The position numbers and the translations under genes were made by a program. 33,037 nucleotides of DNA from Acidovorax sp. CF316 (GTDB lineage Bacteria; Pseudomonadota; Gammaproteobacteria; Burkholderiales; Burkholderiaceae_C): NCBI RefSeq assembly GCF_000276605.1, contig NZ_AKJX01000157.1, positions 1 to 33,037 of the forward strand, written 5' to 3'. The first letter of the stretch is position 1; each line of letters starts with the position of its first letter. Below, in pieces: positions 1 to 9,193 of this stretch. The notes under the pieces are model-generated. The model ran no database searches, had not been told where the DNA came from, and saw only the letters and a list, made by a program, of their open reading frames with translations.

Positions 1-2
1 AT

Positions 3-1103
3 ACGGCACCAGCCGCAGCAGCAGCCCCCGAGGTGCTCAGCGAGGTGCGCGGCCAGGTGGGCTTCATCACGCTGAACCGCCCGCGCGCGCTCAACGCGCT
101 CTCTTTGGGCATGGTGCGCGATCTCATGGCCATCCTGCTCGCCTGGCAGCACGATGACGCGGTGCTGGCCGTGGCCATCCGCGGCAGCAACAAGGAAGGC
201 CCTTTCGGTGCCTTCTGCGCCGGTGGCGACATCCGCTTTTTGCACCAGGCCGGCAGCCAGGGCAACCCGCAGCTCGAGGACTTCTTCACCGAGGAATACG
301 CGCTCAACCACCTGATCCACAACTACGCCAAGCCCTACATCGCCTTCATGGACGGCATCGTCATGGGCGGTGGCATGGGCATCAGCCAGGGCGCCGCATT
401 GCGCGTGGTGACCGAGCGCACGAAGATGGCCATGCCCGAGACGGCCATCGGCCTGTTCCCCGACGTGGGCGGCGGCTACTTCCTGGCCCGCTGCCCCGGC
501 AGTGCGGGCGAGTGGCTGGCGCTCACGGGCGACACCATCGGTGCCGATGCGGCCGTGGCCTGCAACCTGGCCGATGGCTGCATCCCCGTGGACCAGCAGG
601 CCCCCGTGTGGGAGGCCCTGGGCACGCAGCCGTTTGCCGATGCCAACGCCGTCAAGGCCTTCGTAGTCTCGCACCTGCTGCCCAAGAACCAGGGCGTGCC
701 GGCCGCGCTGGCGCAGGCCGATGCCTACTTTGCCCGGCCTACCGTGGGCGAGATCGTGCGCGCGCTCGAAGCCGCCGATTCCGACTGGGCACGCGCCACC
801 GCCGCCACGCTGCGCAAGCGCTCCCCGCTGATGCTGCACGTGGTGCTCGAGCAGATCCGCCGCGCCCGCGGCATGGGCCTGGCCGATGACCTGCGCATGG
901 AGCGCGACATGGTGCGCCACTGCTTTTACCTGCGCCCCGGCCAGAGCGAAACGGTGGAGGGCATCCGCGCCCTGGCCGTGGACAAGGACCATGCGCCGAA
1001 GTGGAACCCCGCGCGCATCGAAGACGTCACGCCCGCCATGGTGGCGCCGTTCTTCGCCAGCCCCTGGCCCGCGCACTCGCACCCCCTGGCCGCACTGGCC
1101 TGA
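3..1103 (+). CDS. Enoyl-CoA hydratase/isomerase family protein, 3-hydroxyisobutyryl-CoA hydrolase-like (5' end uncertain or cut)
   Basis: Crotonase-fold enzyme that probably hydrolyses 3-hydroxyisobutyryl-CoA in valine breakdown, or acts on a related acyl-CoA. Numbering from the in-frame GTG at 33, the oxyanion-hole segment FCAGGDIRF lies at 61-69 and MGGGMG at 111-116. PETAIGLFPDVGG carries Glu136 and Asp144, the acidic pair typical of HIBCH hydrolases. The C-terminal half (about 200-356) has the extended HIBCH type rather than the shorter plain enoyl-CoA hydratase form. The reading frame is open back to base 3 with an Ala/Pro-rich tip, so the true start may lie outside the window; the GTG at 33 is the alternative. 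It converges on the anti-sigma gene with a 31-base gap. The family call is firm, the exact substrate is not. Confidence 0.85.
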   Translation, partial: TAPAAAAAPEVLSEVRGQVGFITLNRPRALNALSLGMVRDLMAILLAWQHDDAVLAVAIRGSNKEGPFGAFCAGGDIRFLHQAGSQGNPQLEDFFTEEYALNHLIHNYAKPYIAFMDGIVMGGGMGISQGAALRVVTERTKMAMPETAIGLFPDVGGGYFLARCPGSAGEWLALTGDTIGADAAVACNLADGCIPVDQQAPVWEALGTQPFADANAVKAFVVSHLLPKNQGVPAALAQADAYFARPTVGEIVRALEAADSDWARATAATLRKRSPLMLHVVLEQIRRARGMGLADDLRMERDMVRHCFYLRPGQSETVEGIRALAVDKDHAPKWNPARIEDVTPAMVAPFFASPWPAHSHPLAALA

Positions 1104-1134
1104 TACGGCTGAAAGCGGCTCCGTAGAAGAAACG

Positions 1135-2019
1135 CTAGAGCTGCCGGTACACCGCCGACGCCAATACCAGCAGTTGCTGGCGTGACAGCTGGCCGCTGAG
1201 CGCATAGCCAAAGCCCTGGTCCACCCAGTAAAAGCCCGGGACCGGGCCTTCGCTGGTGAACTGGAAGGCGGTTTCTCCGGCATCGGGCTTCTTCGCTGCG
1301 GCCGTTGCCGCGCCGGGCTTGCCCACCGCGACGGCGCCCAGGTACAGCGTGATGCGCTCGCCCTGGCGGTTCTGGTACATGAACTGCGCGCGCGCACCAG
1401 CCTCGCCGGGCAGCAGCCGGCCACCCATGAGCTCGTAGCCCTCGTCTGCCAGCACGGGCAGCTTGAGCGGGCGCCCGAGCCGCTTGGAAAGCCACTGCAC
1501 CAGGTGCTCCTGCTGCGCGGCCGGCACCTCCACGGGGTGGCGCACTTCGGGTTGGTACACCGCATGCGCCACGGCCGCCTGCTGGGCAAAGTGTTGTGCG
1601 GTGGTGGTGCTGGCCAGTGCCAGCATGGGCCCTGGGGGGCTGGCCATGCCGGGCCACAGGCTGCGCCCGGTCCAGCCCAGCGCAAACGCCAGCAGCACCG
1701 ATGCCGCCATGCCGCCCCAGCGCCACCATTGGTCCTGCCGTTCCCTGCGCGCCGATGTGCGCAGCGCGGCGGCCACCAGGGCCTCGGGCACGGGCTCGGC
1801 CAGCATGCCCTGGTGCAGGGCGCGCAGTTGCTGGCGCTGCTGCTGCCAGTGTGCCACGGCCTCTTCGGCACCGGCCTGGCCTTCGAGCCGTTGCCTCAGG
1901 GCGGCGGCATCCGCCGGCGACAGGCGGCCATCCGCCAGCGCATGCCATGCGGCTTCATCGTCGGCGGGTGGGGCAGGGTGGTGGTGTTTTTCCATGGTGG
2001 GCTGGCGCTCGGGCTTCAT
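1135..2019 (-). CDS. Membrane anti-sigma factor
   Basis: Predicted single-pass inner-membrane regulator that holds the ECF sigma factor encoded just upstream. The 294-residue product has a charged cytoplasmic N-terminal helical region (about 1-98), one membrane segment at about 102-122 (AASVLLAFALGWTGRSLW) and a periplasmic domain of about 170 residues. The zinc-binding HxxxCxxC motif of the ZAS class is absent, and there is no cysteine near the N-terminus. The start codon follows the sigma-gene TAA with no gap, so translation is probably coupled. An internal ATG eight codons in is an alternative start. The function rests mainly on architecture and operon position. Confidence 0.8.
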   Translation of the reverse strand: MKPERQPTMEKHHHPAPPADDEAAWHALADGRLSPADAAALRQRLEGQAGAEEAVAHWQQQRQQLRALHQGMLAEPVPEALVAAALRTSARRERQDQWWRWGGMAASVLLAFALGWTGRSLWPGMASPPGPMLALASTTTAQHFAQQAAVAHAVYQPEVRHPVEVPAAQQEHLVQWLSKRLGRPLKLPVLADEGYELMGGRLLPGEAGARAQFMYQNRQGERITLYLGAVAVGKPGAATAAAKKPDAGETAFQFTSEGPVPGFYWVDQGFGYALSGQLSRQQLLVLASAVYRQL

Positions 2020-2553
2020 TTATTTGAGGCGGCGCAAGGCGGTTGGCTGGCCGGTGGGTGCATCGGGGGCCGGGGCCGTTGTGGCGGGTGCGCGCTCCAT
2101 CAACAGGCGCAGGCGGCTGCGCGCGCGCGACAGGCGCGACATCACCGTGCCCACGGGAATGCCCAGGATGCGCGCCGTGTCGCCATAGTCCATGTCCTCC
2201 AGCGTCACCAGCAGCAGCACGGCGCGCTGCTCGGGTGGCAGGCGCTGCAGGCAGCGCTCCAGGTCCAGCGCGTCGTCGCCCAGGCCGGCGCTGGCCTGCA
2301 GGCTGTCGTGCAGCTCATCCACATCCAGGTGGGGCTGCGGCGGCTGGGTGCGCAATTGGTTGAGGTACAGGTTGTGCATCAGCGTGAACAACCAGGCACG
2401 CAGATCGCTGCCGGTGCGCCACAGCAGCCACTTGCTGCAGGCCCGCTCCAGCGTGTCCTGCACCAGGTCGTCGGCCGCCCAGGCATCGCCCGTCAGCACG
2501 CGCGCATAGCGGCGCAATGCGGGCAGCTGCTCGACGACCTGGGTGCGGTTCAT
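2020..2553 (-). CDS. ECF-type RNA polymerase sigma factor
   Basis: A 177-residue sigma-70 family factor of the extracytoplasmic-function group. Region 2 lies near the N-terminus (DDLVQDTLERA, then AWLFTLMHNLYLNQLR). Region 4 is near the C-terminus, with LPPEQRAVLLL, a DYGDTARILGIPVGTVMSRL helix-turn-helix and a basic tail. I place the start at the ATG at 2553, two bases after the stop of the upstream lipoprotein gene. An in-frame start at 2577 would overlap that gene. It directs RNA polymerase to a small regulon that usually includes its own operon. The downstream anti-sigma gene abuts it. The inducing signal cannot be read from the sequence. Confidence 0.92.
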   Translation of the reverse strand: MNRTQVVEQLPALRRYARVLTGDAWAADDLVQDTLERACSKWLLWRTGSDLRAWLFTLMHNLYLNQLRTQPPQPHLDVDELHDSLQASAGLGDDALDLERCLQRLPPEQRAVLLLVTLEDMDYGDTARILGIPVGTVMSRLSRARSRLRLLMERAPATTAPAPDAPTGQPTALRRLK

Positions 2554-2555
2554 TC

Positions 2556-2921
2556 TTAGGGCTTGGCCGTGCGCCACACCTGGTTGAAGCCGTCACCGGT
2601 CTTGTCGCCCGGCTTGCTGTCCTTGACCCAGTAGTACAGCGGCTTGCCCTTGTAGGCCAGCTGGGTCTTGCCATCGTCGCGGGTCACAACGCTGTAGTCG
2701 GCGCCAGGCGCCTTGTCGGCCATCAGCGGCGGCCAGTTGGTGGCACAGGGGCCGTTGCACACCGACTTGCCGCTGCCCGCAGCGTCGCGGTCGAAGGTGT
2801 ACAGCGTCATGCCGCCGGCGCCCACGAGCACGCCATCCATTGTTTTCACGGGGCCGTCGGCGGCCATGGAGGAGCAGCCGGCAACGGCCAGGAACGCAGC
2901 GATGGACAGGATCTTTTTCAT
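2556..2921 (-). CDS. COG4315-type lipoprotein with Y-x-(F/W/Y)-x-x-D repeats
   Basis: A 121-residue exported protein of the family known as a secreted repeat of unknown function. The N-terminus (MKKILSIAAFLAVAGCSS) is a lipoprotein signal with the lipobox Cys at residue 16. The body carries two family motifs, LYTFDRD and LYYWVKD, and a CNGPC cysteine pair followed by NWPPL, which is highly typical. The start at 2921 is supported by a GGAG ribosome-binding site about 6 bases upstream. It is the first gene of the operon with the ECF sigma and anti-sigma genes. It may be a target or sensor partner of that sigma system; this is inference from position. Confidence 0.88.
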   Translation of the reverse strand: MKKILSIAAFLAVAGCSSMAADGPVKTMDGVLVGAGGMTLYTFDRDAAGSGKSVCNGPCATNWPPLMADKAPGADYSVVTRDDGKTQLAYKGKPLYYWVKDSKPGDKTGDGFNQVWRTAKP

Positions 2922-3052
2922 GGTTTCTCCAGGTGGAAGAAGAGGGGTTTGCAGGCAACGGCCAACGCCGCCCAGCACCTCCATCAACACCGGGGCGCAG
3001 TGGTTTATTCCACCGCGCATGAAAAAAACTGGAAGAACCTGTCTGCCAGGCG

Positions 3053-3526
3053 TCAGCGGTTGCGACTCTTCATCGCGCGCTCGACTTCGCGCTTGCCTTC
3101 GCGGTCCTTGATGGTGTCGCGCTTGTCGTGCTCGGCCTTGCCCTTGGCCAGGGCCACCTCGCACTTCACGTAGCCGTTCTTCCAGTGCAGGTTCAGCGGC
3201 ACCAGCGTGTAGCCCTTTTGCTCGACCTTGATGATCAGGTGCTTGATGTCATCCTTCTTGAGCAGCAGCTTCTTGGTGCGGATGGCATCGGGGTTGACGT
3301 GGGTCGAAGCGGTCTTGAGCGGGTTGATCTGGCAGCCCAGCAGGAACAGCTCGCCATCGCGGATGATCACGTAGCCATCGGTCAGCTGCACCTTGCCTTC
3401 GCGCAGTGCCTTCACTTCCCAGCCGTACAGGACCATGCCTGCCTCGTGGCGTTCTTCGAAGAAATAGTTGTAGGCCGCCTTCTTGTTATCGGCAATGCGG
3501 GCGGTTGGATCGGGTTTCTTGGCCAT
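3053..3526 (-). CDS. smpB: SsrA-binding protein SmpB
   Basis: Binds tmRNA (ssrA) and brings it to stalled ribosomes for trans-translation. The 157-residue product has the normal family length. Diagnostic stretches are [20 protein letters not shown] near the N-terminus, [23 protein letters not shown], and the basic C-terminal tail [19 protein letters not shown] that acts in the decoding centre. The start ATG at 3526 is divergent from ratA, an arrangement conserved in many proteobacteria. No ssrA gene is visible in this window. Confidence 0.97.
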   Translation of the reverse strand: MAKKPDPTARIADNKKAAYNYFFEERHEAGMVLYGWEVKALREGKVQLTDGYVIIRDGELFLLGCQINPLKTASTHVNPDAIRTKKLLLKKDDIKHLIIKVEQKGYTLVPLNLHWKNGYVKCEVALAKGKAEHDKRDTIKDREGKREVERAMKSRNR

Positions 3527-3673
3527 GGGTTATTAATTGAGGCGCAAATGAGGAGATAAAAGGCCTCCCTACAATGTTGGTCTCGAGTCTGTCATTTTAG
3601 GGTGTGAGTCCCTGATGTTCTCTGGCCGATCACTCTCATCCTGCGATGGTCCCGACCAGAACCCCCTTCCTGC

Positions 3674-4114
3674 ATGAAAACCGTCAACAAGTCCGTCCTC
3701 ATCTGGTACAGCCCCGAAGAAATGTTCGCCCTGGTCACGGGGGTCGCCAAGTACCCCGAGTTCCTGCCCTGGTGCGACAGCGCCACCGTGCTGGAGCAGT
3801 CGGATGAGGGCATGACGGCCGAGGTCGGCATTGCCTTTGGCGGCATCCACAAGACCTTTGTCACGCGCAACACGCACGAGGCGGGTCGGCGCGTGCAGAT
3901 GCGCCTGGTCAAGGGGCCGTTCTCGCAGCTCGACGGCGACTGGCACTTCCAACCCGTGGGCGACGGCAGCCAGCGCGCCTGCAAGGTCGAGCTGAGCCTG
4001 AACTACGGCTTCGACAACGCCGCCCTGGCCGCGCTGGTGGGCCCCGTGTTCGACCGCATCGCGGGCAGCATGGTCGATGCCTTCGTGAAGCGCGCGGAGC
4101 AGGTGTATGGCTGA
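3674..4114 (+). CDS. ratA: RatA/COQ10 family START-domain protein
   Basis: A 146-residue START/polyketide-cyclase-fold protein matching the bacterial RatA (ribosome association toxin) and eukaryotic COQ10 family. The opening (MKTVNKSVLIWYSPEEMFALV), then YPEFLPWCDSATV, and the ending AGSMVDAFVKRAEQVYG are typical. RatA was described in E. coli as blocking 70S subunit association, while COQ10 homologues bind ubiquinone; which role applies here is open. It is divergent from smpB and overlaps rnfH by 8 bases, so the two are co-translated. A TACAAT box at 3570-3575 could be its -10 element, but no good -35 is seen. Confidence 0.93.
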   Translation: MKTVNKSVLIWYSPEEMFALVTGVAKYPEFLPWCDSATVLEQSDEGMTAEVGIAFGGIHKTFVTRNTHEAGRRVQMRLVKGPFSQLDGDWHFQPVGDGSQRACKVELSLNYGFDNAALAALVGPVFDRIAGSMVDAFVKRAEQVYG

Positions 4115-4460
4115 TGAGGGCGCAACTGCCGTGCCTGCGGCAATGCAGATCACGGTGGTGGTCTCGCTCGCGCCGCGCCAGGTAAGCGAATGCACGGTGC
4201 AACTGCCGCCTGGCAGCACCCTGGGCGACGCCCTGCAGGCCGCCGGGCCCATGGCCGCGCAGCGCGAGGGCATGGTGTGCGGCATCTGGGGCCGCGTTCT
4301 GCCAGAGACCACCGTGCTCAAGGACCAGGACCGGGTGGAGCTGTACCGGGGCCTCCAGGTCGACCCCAAGGTGGCGCGCCGCGAGCGCTTTGCGCGCCAG
4401 GGTGCACGCGCCACGGGCCTCTTTGCAAGGCAGCGGCCGGGTGGCAAATCAGGATACTAA
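4107..4460 (+). CDS. rnfH: RnfH (RatB) family ubiquitin-like protein
   Basis: A 117-residue protein with the beta-grasp ubiquitin-like fold of the RnfH/UPF0125 family. Recognisable segments are MQITVVVSLAPRQVSECTVQ, the GIWGRVLPETTVLKDQDRVE stretch and the basic RGLQVDPKVARRERFARQ ending. The start ATG at 4107 lies inside the end of ratA. This ratA-rnfH pairing is the common arrangement and supports both calls. An internal ATG that begins the MQITVVV stretch is an alternative start. Its biochemical role is not established. A strong terminator follows directly. Confidence 0.92.
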   Translation: MADEGATAVPAAMQITVVVSLAPRQVSECTVQLPPGSTLGDALQAAGPMAAQREGMVCGIWGRVLPETTVLKDQDRVELYRGLQVDPKVARRERFARQGARATGLFARQRPGGKSGY

Positions 4461-4467
4461 ATGAAAC

Positions 4468-4494
4468 AAAAACGGCGCCCGAGGCGCCGTTTTT
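4468..4494. terminator. Bidirectional Rho-independent terminator
   Basis: A perfect 12-bp stem (AAAAACGGCGCC at 4468-4479, GGCGCCGTTTTT at 4483-4494) with a CGA loop. The A-run on one side and T-run on the other let it work in both directions. It ends rnfH on the + strand and the DUF4124 gene on the - strand. Confidence 0.95.
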
Positions 4495-4521
4495 CTGCAA
4501 CGAATAGGCTTTTTGCCAGAC

Positions 4522-5064
4522 TCAGCGCTTGCAGTCGGCGGCAATGACCCCGTCGATGCGCTTGGCCTCGGCATTGCGCTGGGCCTCGTCGAGGAACACG
4601 CGCTCGCCCTGGGCCGTGTTCTGCTTGATCGGAACGCCCGAGTCGAACATGGCTTTGGCAGCCTTGGCGCGGGTGCAGTTTTCTGCCTTGGCTTTGGCCA
4701 GCTTATCGTCTTCGGCCTTTTTCTTGGCGGCCTCGGCAGCCTCGGCCTCGGCCTTGCGCTTCTCCAGTTCCTTGTCCTTGCCGCTGGCGGCGGTGCTGGC
4801 CGCTGCCGCAGGGGCCGCCGCTGCGCCAGAGGCTGCGCCCGTCGCCGGGGTGGCCGTAGCGGCAGGTGCGGCGGCAGCCGGCGTGGTCACGCGCGGGCCC
4901 CCGAAGCCCGGTTGCTTGAGCATGTTCTTTTCCGGGATGTCCTGCGGTGGTGGGCGGTCGCTGAAGACCTTGCGGCCGTCCTTGTCGATCCACTGCCATT
5001 GGGCGGCAGCACCCATCGCCCAGGTACAGGCGACGGCCAGCAAAACAATCTTGTGCAATTTCAT
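4522..5064 (-). CDS. DUF4124 domain-containing exported protein
   Basis: A 180-residue protein with a clear Sec signal peptide (MKLHKIVLLAVACTWAMGAAA) followed by the DUF4124 core (QWQWIDKDGRKVFSDRPPP), a short periplasmic domain common in Burkholderiales. Residues about 60-95 form an Ala/Pro/Thr/Gly-rich linker. About 95-135 is a charged Lys/Glu/Ala helix, possibly coiled coil (KDKELEKRKAEAEAAEAAKK). The C-terminal part contains CTRAKAAKAMFDSGV and a second Cys near the end (ADCKR), a possible disulfide pair. The family function is unknown. The gene is divergent from guaB and converges on the shared terminator at 4468-4494. Confidence 0.88.
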   Translation of the reverse strand: MKLHKIVLLAVACTWAMGAAAQWQWIDKDGRKVFSDRPPPQDIPEKNMLKQPGFGGPRVTTPAAAAPAATATPATGAASGAAAAPAAAASTAASGKDKELEKRKAEAEAAEAAKKKAEDDKLAKAKAENCTRAKAAKAMFDSGVPIKQNTAQGERVFLDEAQRNAEAKRIDGVIAADCKR

Positions 5065-5078
5065 GCAGGCAAGTTTAG

Positions 5079-6668
<1,590 letters not shown>

Positions 6669-6683
6669 AGGTGAGTCACCTAA

Positions 6684-6731
6684 TCTGGCCTGATTGAAAA
6701 TATCTAGTCAGAATGATATAGTCTGGTCTGA
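6684..6731 (+). promoter_or_regulatory. Promoter of the toxin-antitoxin operon with repeated half-sites
   Basis: A good sigma-70 promoter is visible: -35 TTGAAA at 6694-6699, a 17-base spacer, and -10 TATAGT at 6717-6722. The 10-mer TCTGGCCTGA at 6684-6693 recurs as TCTGGTCTGA at 6722-6731, and inverted within 6739-6752. The copies flank the -35 and overlap the -10, which fits autorepression by the antitoxin. Expected transcription start is near 6729. Confidence 0.7.
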
Positions 6732-6756
6732 ATTCACCATTCAGGCCAGACTTTTT
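6720..6756 (+). terminator. Inverted repeat with T-tract: guaB terminator and/or antitoxin operator
   Basis: Two 14-base arms (AGTCTGGTCTGAAT at 6720-6733, ATTCAGGCCAGACT at 6739-6752) pair with a single G-U mismatch around a TCACC loop. They are followed by T-runs broken by one C to 6762. This is a plausible Rho-independent terminator for guaB. The left arm overlaps the -10 of the downstream promoter, so it can also serve as an operator. Confidence 0.7.
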
Positions 6757-6778
6757 CTTTTTGGGGGTCCGCGCATCC

Positions 6779-7039
6779 ATGCAGTCCGTCGGCATCTATG
6801 AAGCCAAGAGCAGGTTCTCTGCCCTGATCGAGCTGGTCGAGCAGGGTGAAGAGGTGCGCATCACCCGCCACGGCAAAGAGGTGGTGCGCCTGCTGCCTGT
6901 GCGCCGCCGCCCCGTCATCACCGACGAACAGATCGCCCGCGAGCTGGGCCAGATCGACGCGCTGCACGCCAGCATCCGCCCCGTGGCCGATGCGGCCAGC
7001 CCCGACAACCTGCGCCGCAAGGGCCGGAGCGCCGCATGA
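6779..7039 (+). CDS. Phd/YefM family antitoxin
   Basis: An 86-residue type II antitoxin. The N-terminal DNA-binding Phd/YefM domain is clear (VGIYEAKSRFSALIELVEQ, GEEVRITRHGKEVVRLLP). The C-terminal part (about 45-86) is charged, as expected for the toxin-neutralising tail. The ATG at 6779 is preferred over an in-frame TTG at 6761 that falls at the T-tract. Its stop overlaps the toxin start (ATGA), the usual coupling of such pairs. It probably represses its own promoter through the half-sites at 6684-6752. Confidence 0.9.
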   Translation: MQSVGIYEAKSRFSALIELVEQGEEVRITRHGKEVVRLLPVRRRPVITDEQIARELGQIDALHASIRPVADAASPDNLRRKGRSAA

Positions 7040-7470
7040 CCGCCTTCGTCCTCGACGCCTCCGTCACCGCCGCCTGGCTGCTGCCCGACGCAGCCAGCGA
7101 GCACACGCGCCGCCTGTACACCCTGATCCGCCGCGACGAGGTCGAGCCCCAGGCCCCCAACCTCTGGCAGTGGGAGTGCAGCAACCTCATCAGCAGCGGC
7201 GTGCACAGCGGCCGCATCCCGCCCCCATCGGTCGAAGGCCTGTGGGGCGTGCTCGAAGCCATACGCCACCGCGTGGAGCTGCACGAGTTGGCCCCCGCCC
7301 AGCACAAGGCCGTGATGGACGTGGCGCTCGACACCGGCCTGCCCACCTTCGACGCCGCCTACCTGTGGCTGGCCCGCTCGCTGCGCCTGCCCCTGGCCAC
7401 CTTCGACCCCGCCCAGGCAGCCGCTGCCCAGCGCAGCGGCGTACCGCTTCTCGACCTCTCCAGCCTTTAA
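7036..7470 (+). CDS. PIN-domain toxin, VapC-like ribonuclease
   Basis: A 144-residue PIN-domain endoribonuclease. The acidic metal-binding residues are all present: Asp7 (FVLDASV), Glu47 (WQWECSN), Asp106 (TFDAAYLWLA) and Asp124 (LATFDPA). An intact active site suggests a functional toxin. It overlaps the antitoxin gene by four bases. It ends only 28 bases before guaA, so guaA is probably transcribed at least partly from the toxin-antitoxin promoter. The target RNA cannot be inferred. Confidence 0.9.
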   Translation: MTAFVLDASVTAAWLLPDAASEHTRRLYTLIRRDEVEPQAPNLWQWECSNLISSGVHSGRIPPPSVEGLWGVLEAIRHRVELHELAPAQHKAVMDVALDTGLPTFDAAYLWLARSLRLPLATFDPAQAAAAQRSGVPLLDLSSL

Positions 7471-7498
7471 GTAAACACCCCAACCGCCGCCCAACGCC

Positions 7499-9118
7499 AT
7501 GCAACACCAGAAAATCCTCATCCTCGATTTCGGCTCGCAAGTCACCCAGCTCATCGCCCGCCGCGTGCGCGAAGCCAACGTGTACTGCGAAGTACACCCC
7601 TGCGACGTGACGGACGAGTGGGTGCGCGACTACGCCAAGGACGGCTCGCTCAAGGGCATCATCCTGTCGGGCAGCCACGCCAGCGTGTACGAAGACACCA
7701 CCGACAAGGCGCCCGAAGCCGTGTTTACGCTCGGCCTGCCCGTGCTCGGCATCTGCTACGGCATGCAGACCATGGCCCACCAACTGGGCGGCAAGGTCGA
7801 GGGCGGCCACAAGCGCGAGTTCGGCTTTGCCGCCGTGCGCGCCCGCGGCCACACCGCACTGCTCAAGGACATCGCCGACTTCACCACGCCTGAAGGCCAT
7901 GGCATGCTCAACGTCTGGATGAGCCACGGCGACAAGGTCACCGAGCTGCCCCCGGGCTTCAAGCTCATGGCCAGCACCGACAGCTGCCCCATCGCCGGCA
8001 TGGCCGACGAAGAGCGCCGCTTCTACGCCGTGCAGTTCCACCCCGAAGTCACGCACACCGTGCAGGGCAGGGCGCTGCTCGACCGCTTCGTGCTCGGCAT
8101 CTGCGGCACCAGCCCTGACTGGGTCATGCGCGACCACATCGCCGAAGCTGTGGAACAGATCCGCCAGCAGGTGGGTGATGAAGAGGTGATCCTCGGCCTC
8201 TCCGGCGGCGTCGATTCGTCCGTGGCCGCAGCCCTCATCCACCGCGCCATCGGCGACCAGCTCACCTGCGTGTTCGTCGACCACGGCCTGCTGCGCCTGA
8301 ACGAAGGCAACATGGTCATGGACATGTTCGTCGGCAAGCTGCACGCCAAGGTCATCCGCGTGGACGCCAGCGACCTGTTCCTGGGCAAGCTGGCCGGCGT
8401 GAGCGAGCCCGAAGCCAAGCGCAAGATCATCGGCGGCCTGTTCGTCGACGTGTTCAAGGCCGAGGCCGCCAAGCTCAAGGCCGGCAACGCCGGTGCCAAG
8501 GGCGCCACCTTCCTCGCCCAGGGCACCATCTACCCCGATGTGATTGAATCCGGCGGCGCCAAGAGCAAGAAGGCCGTCACCATCAAGAGCCACCACAACG
8601 TGGGCGGGCTGCCCGAGCAACTGGGTCTCAAGCTGCTGGAGCCCCTGCGCGATTTGTTCAAGGACGAAGTGCGCGAACTCGGCGTGGCCCTGGGCCTGCC
8701 GCCCGAAATGGTCTACCGCCACCCCTTCCCCGGCCCCGGCCTGGGTGTGCGCATTTTGGGCGAGGTGAAGAAAGAGTACGCCGACCTGCTGCGCCGCGCC
8801 GACGCCATCTTCATCGAAGAGCTGCGCAACCACGTCGACGAGGCCACCGGCAAGACCTGGTACGACCTCACCAGCCAGGCCTTCACCGTCTTCCTGCCGG
8901 TCAAGAGCGTGGGCGTGATGGGCGATGGCCGCACTTATGACTACGTCGTCGCCCTGCGCGCCGTGCAGACCAGCGACTTCATGACCGCCGACTGGGCCGA
9001 GCTGCCGTATGCCCTGCTCAAGAAGGTGTCGGGGCGCATCATCAACGAGGTGCGGGGGATCAACCGGGTGACGTACGACGTGAGCAGCAAGCCGCCGGCG
9101 ACGATTGAGTGGGAGTGA
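7499..9118 (+). CDS. guaA: GMP synthase (glutamine-hydrolysing)
   Basis: Converts XMP to GMP using ATP and glutamine. The 539-residue protein has the full two-part structure. The class I glutamine amidotransferase domain (about 1-200) has nucleophile Cys86 in LGICYGMQ and the His/Glu of FHPEVTHT. The ATP pyrophosphatase domain carries the P-loop GLSGGVDSS. The C-terminal dimerisation domain ends with the typical [14 protein letters not shown]. No clear Shine-Dalgarno sequence precedes the ATG at 7499. The gene sits directly behind the PIN toxin gene; an internal promoter is possible but none is obvious. Confidence 0.98.
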   Translation: MQHQKILILDFGSQVTQLIARRVREANVYCEVHPCDVTDEWVRDYAKDGSLKGIILSGSHASVYEDTTDKAPEAVFTLGLPVLGICYGMQTMAHQLGGKVEGGHKREFGFAAVRARGHTALLKDIADFTTPEGHGMLNVWMSHGDKVTELPPGFKLMASTDSCPIAGMADEERRFYAVQFHPEVTHTVQGRALLDRFVLGICGTSPDWVMRDHIAEAVEQIRQQVGDEEVILGLSGGVDSSVAAALIHRAIGDQLTCVFVDHGLLRLNEGNMVMDMFVGKLHAKVIRVDASDLFLGKLAGVSEPEAKRKIIGGLFVDVFKAEAAKLKAGNAGAKGATFLAQGTIYPDVIESGGAKSKKAVTIKSHHNVGGLPEQLGLKLLEPLRDLFKDEVRELGVALGLPPEMVYRHPFPGPGLGVRILGEVKKEYADLLRRADAIFIEELRNHVDEATGKTWYDLTSQAFTVFLPVKSVGVMGDGRTYDYVVALRAVQTSDFMTADWAELPYALLKKVSGRIINEVRGINRVTYDVSSKPPATIEWE

Positions 9119-9158
9119 GGCGAGAGGTCCCTTGGGGGCCCTGCCGCGCACACGGTAG

Positions 9159-9183
9159 CGCCTCAACGAACGATGTTGAGGCG
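9159..9183. terminator. Stem-loop between convergent guaA and unknown gene
   Basis: A perfect 9-bp stem (CGCCTCAAC at 9159-9167, GTTGAGGCG at 9175-9183) with a 7-base loop lies between convergent genes. There is no T-tract on either side, so it may be a weak or Rho-assisted terminator. Confidence 0.5.
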
Positions 9184-9193
9184 GCTATTCCTG

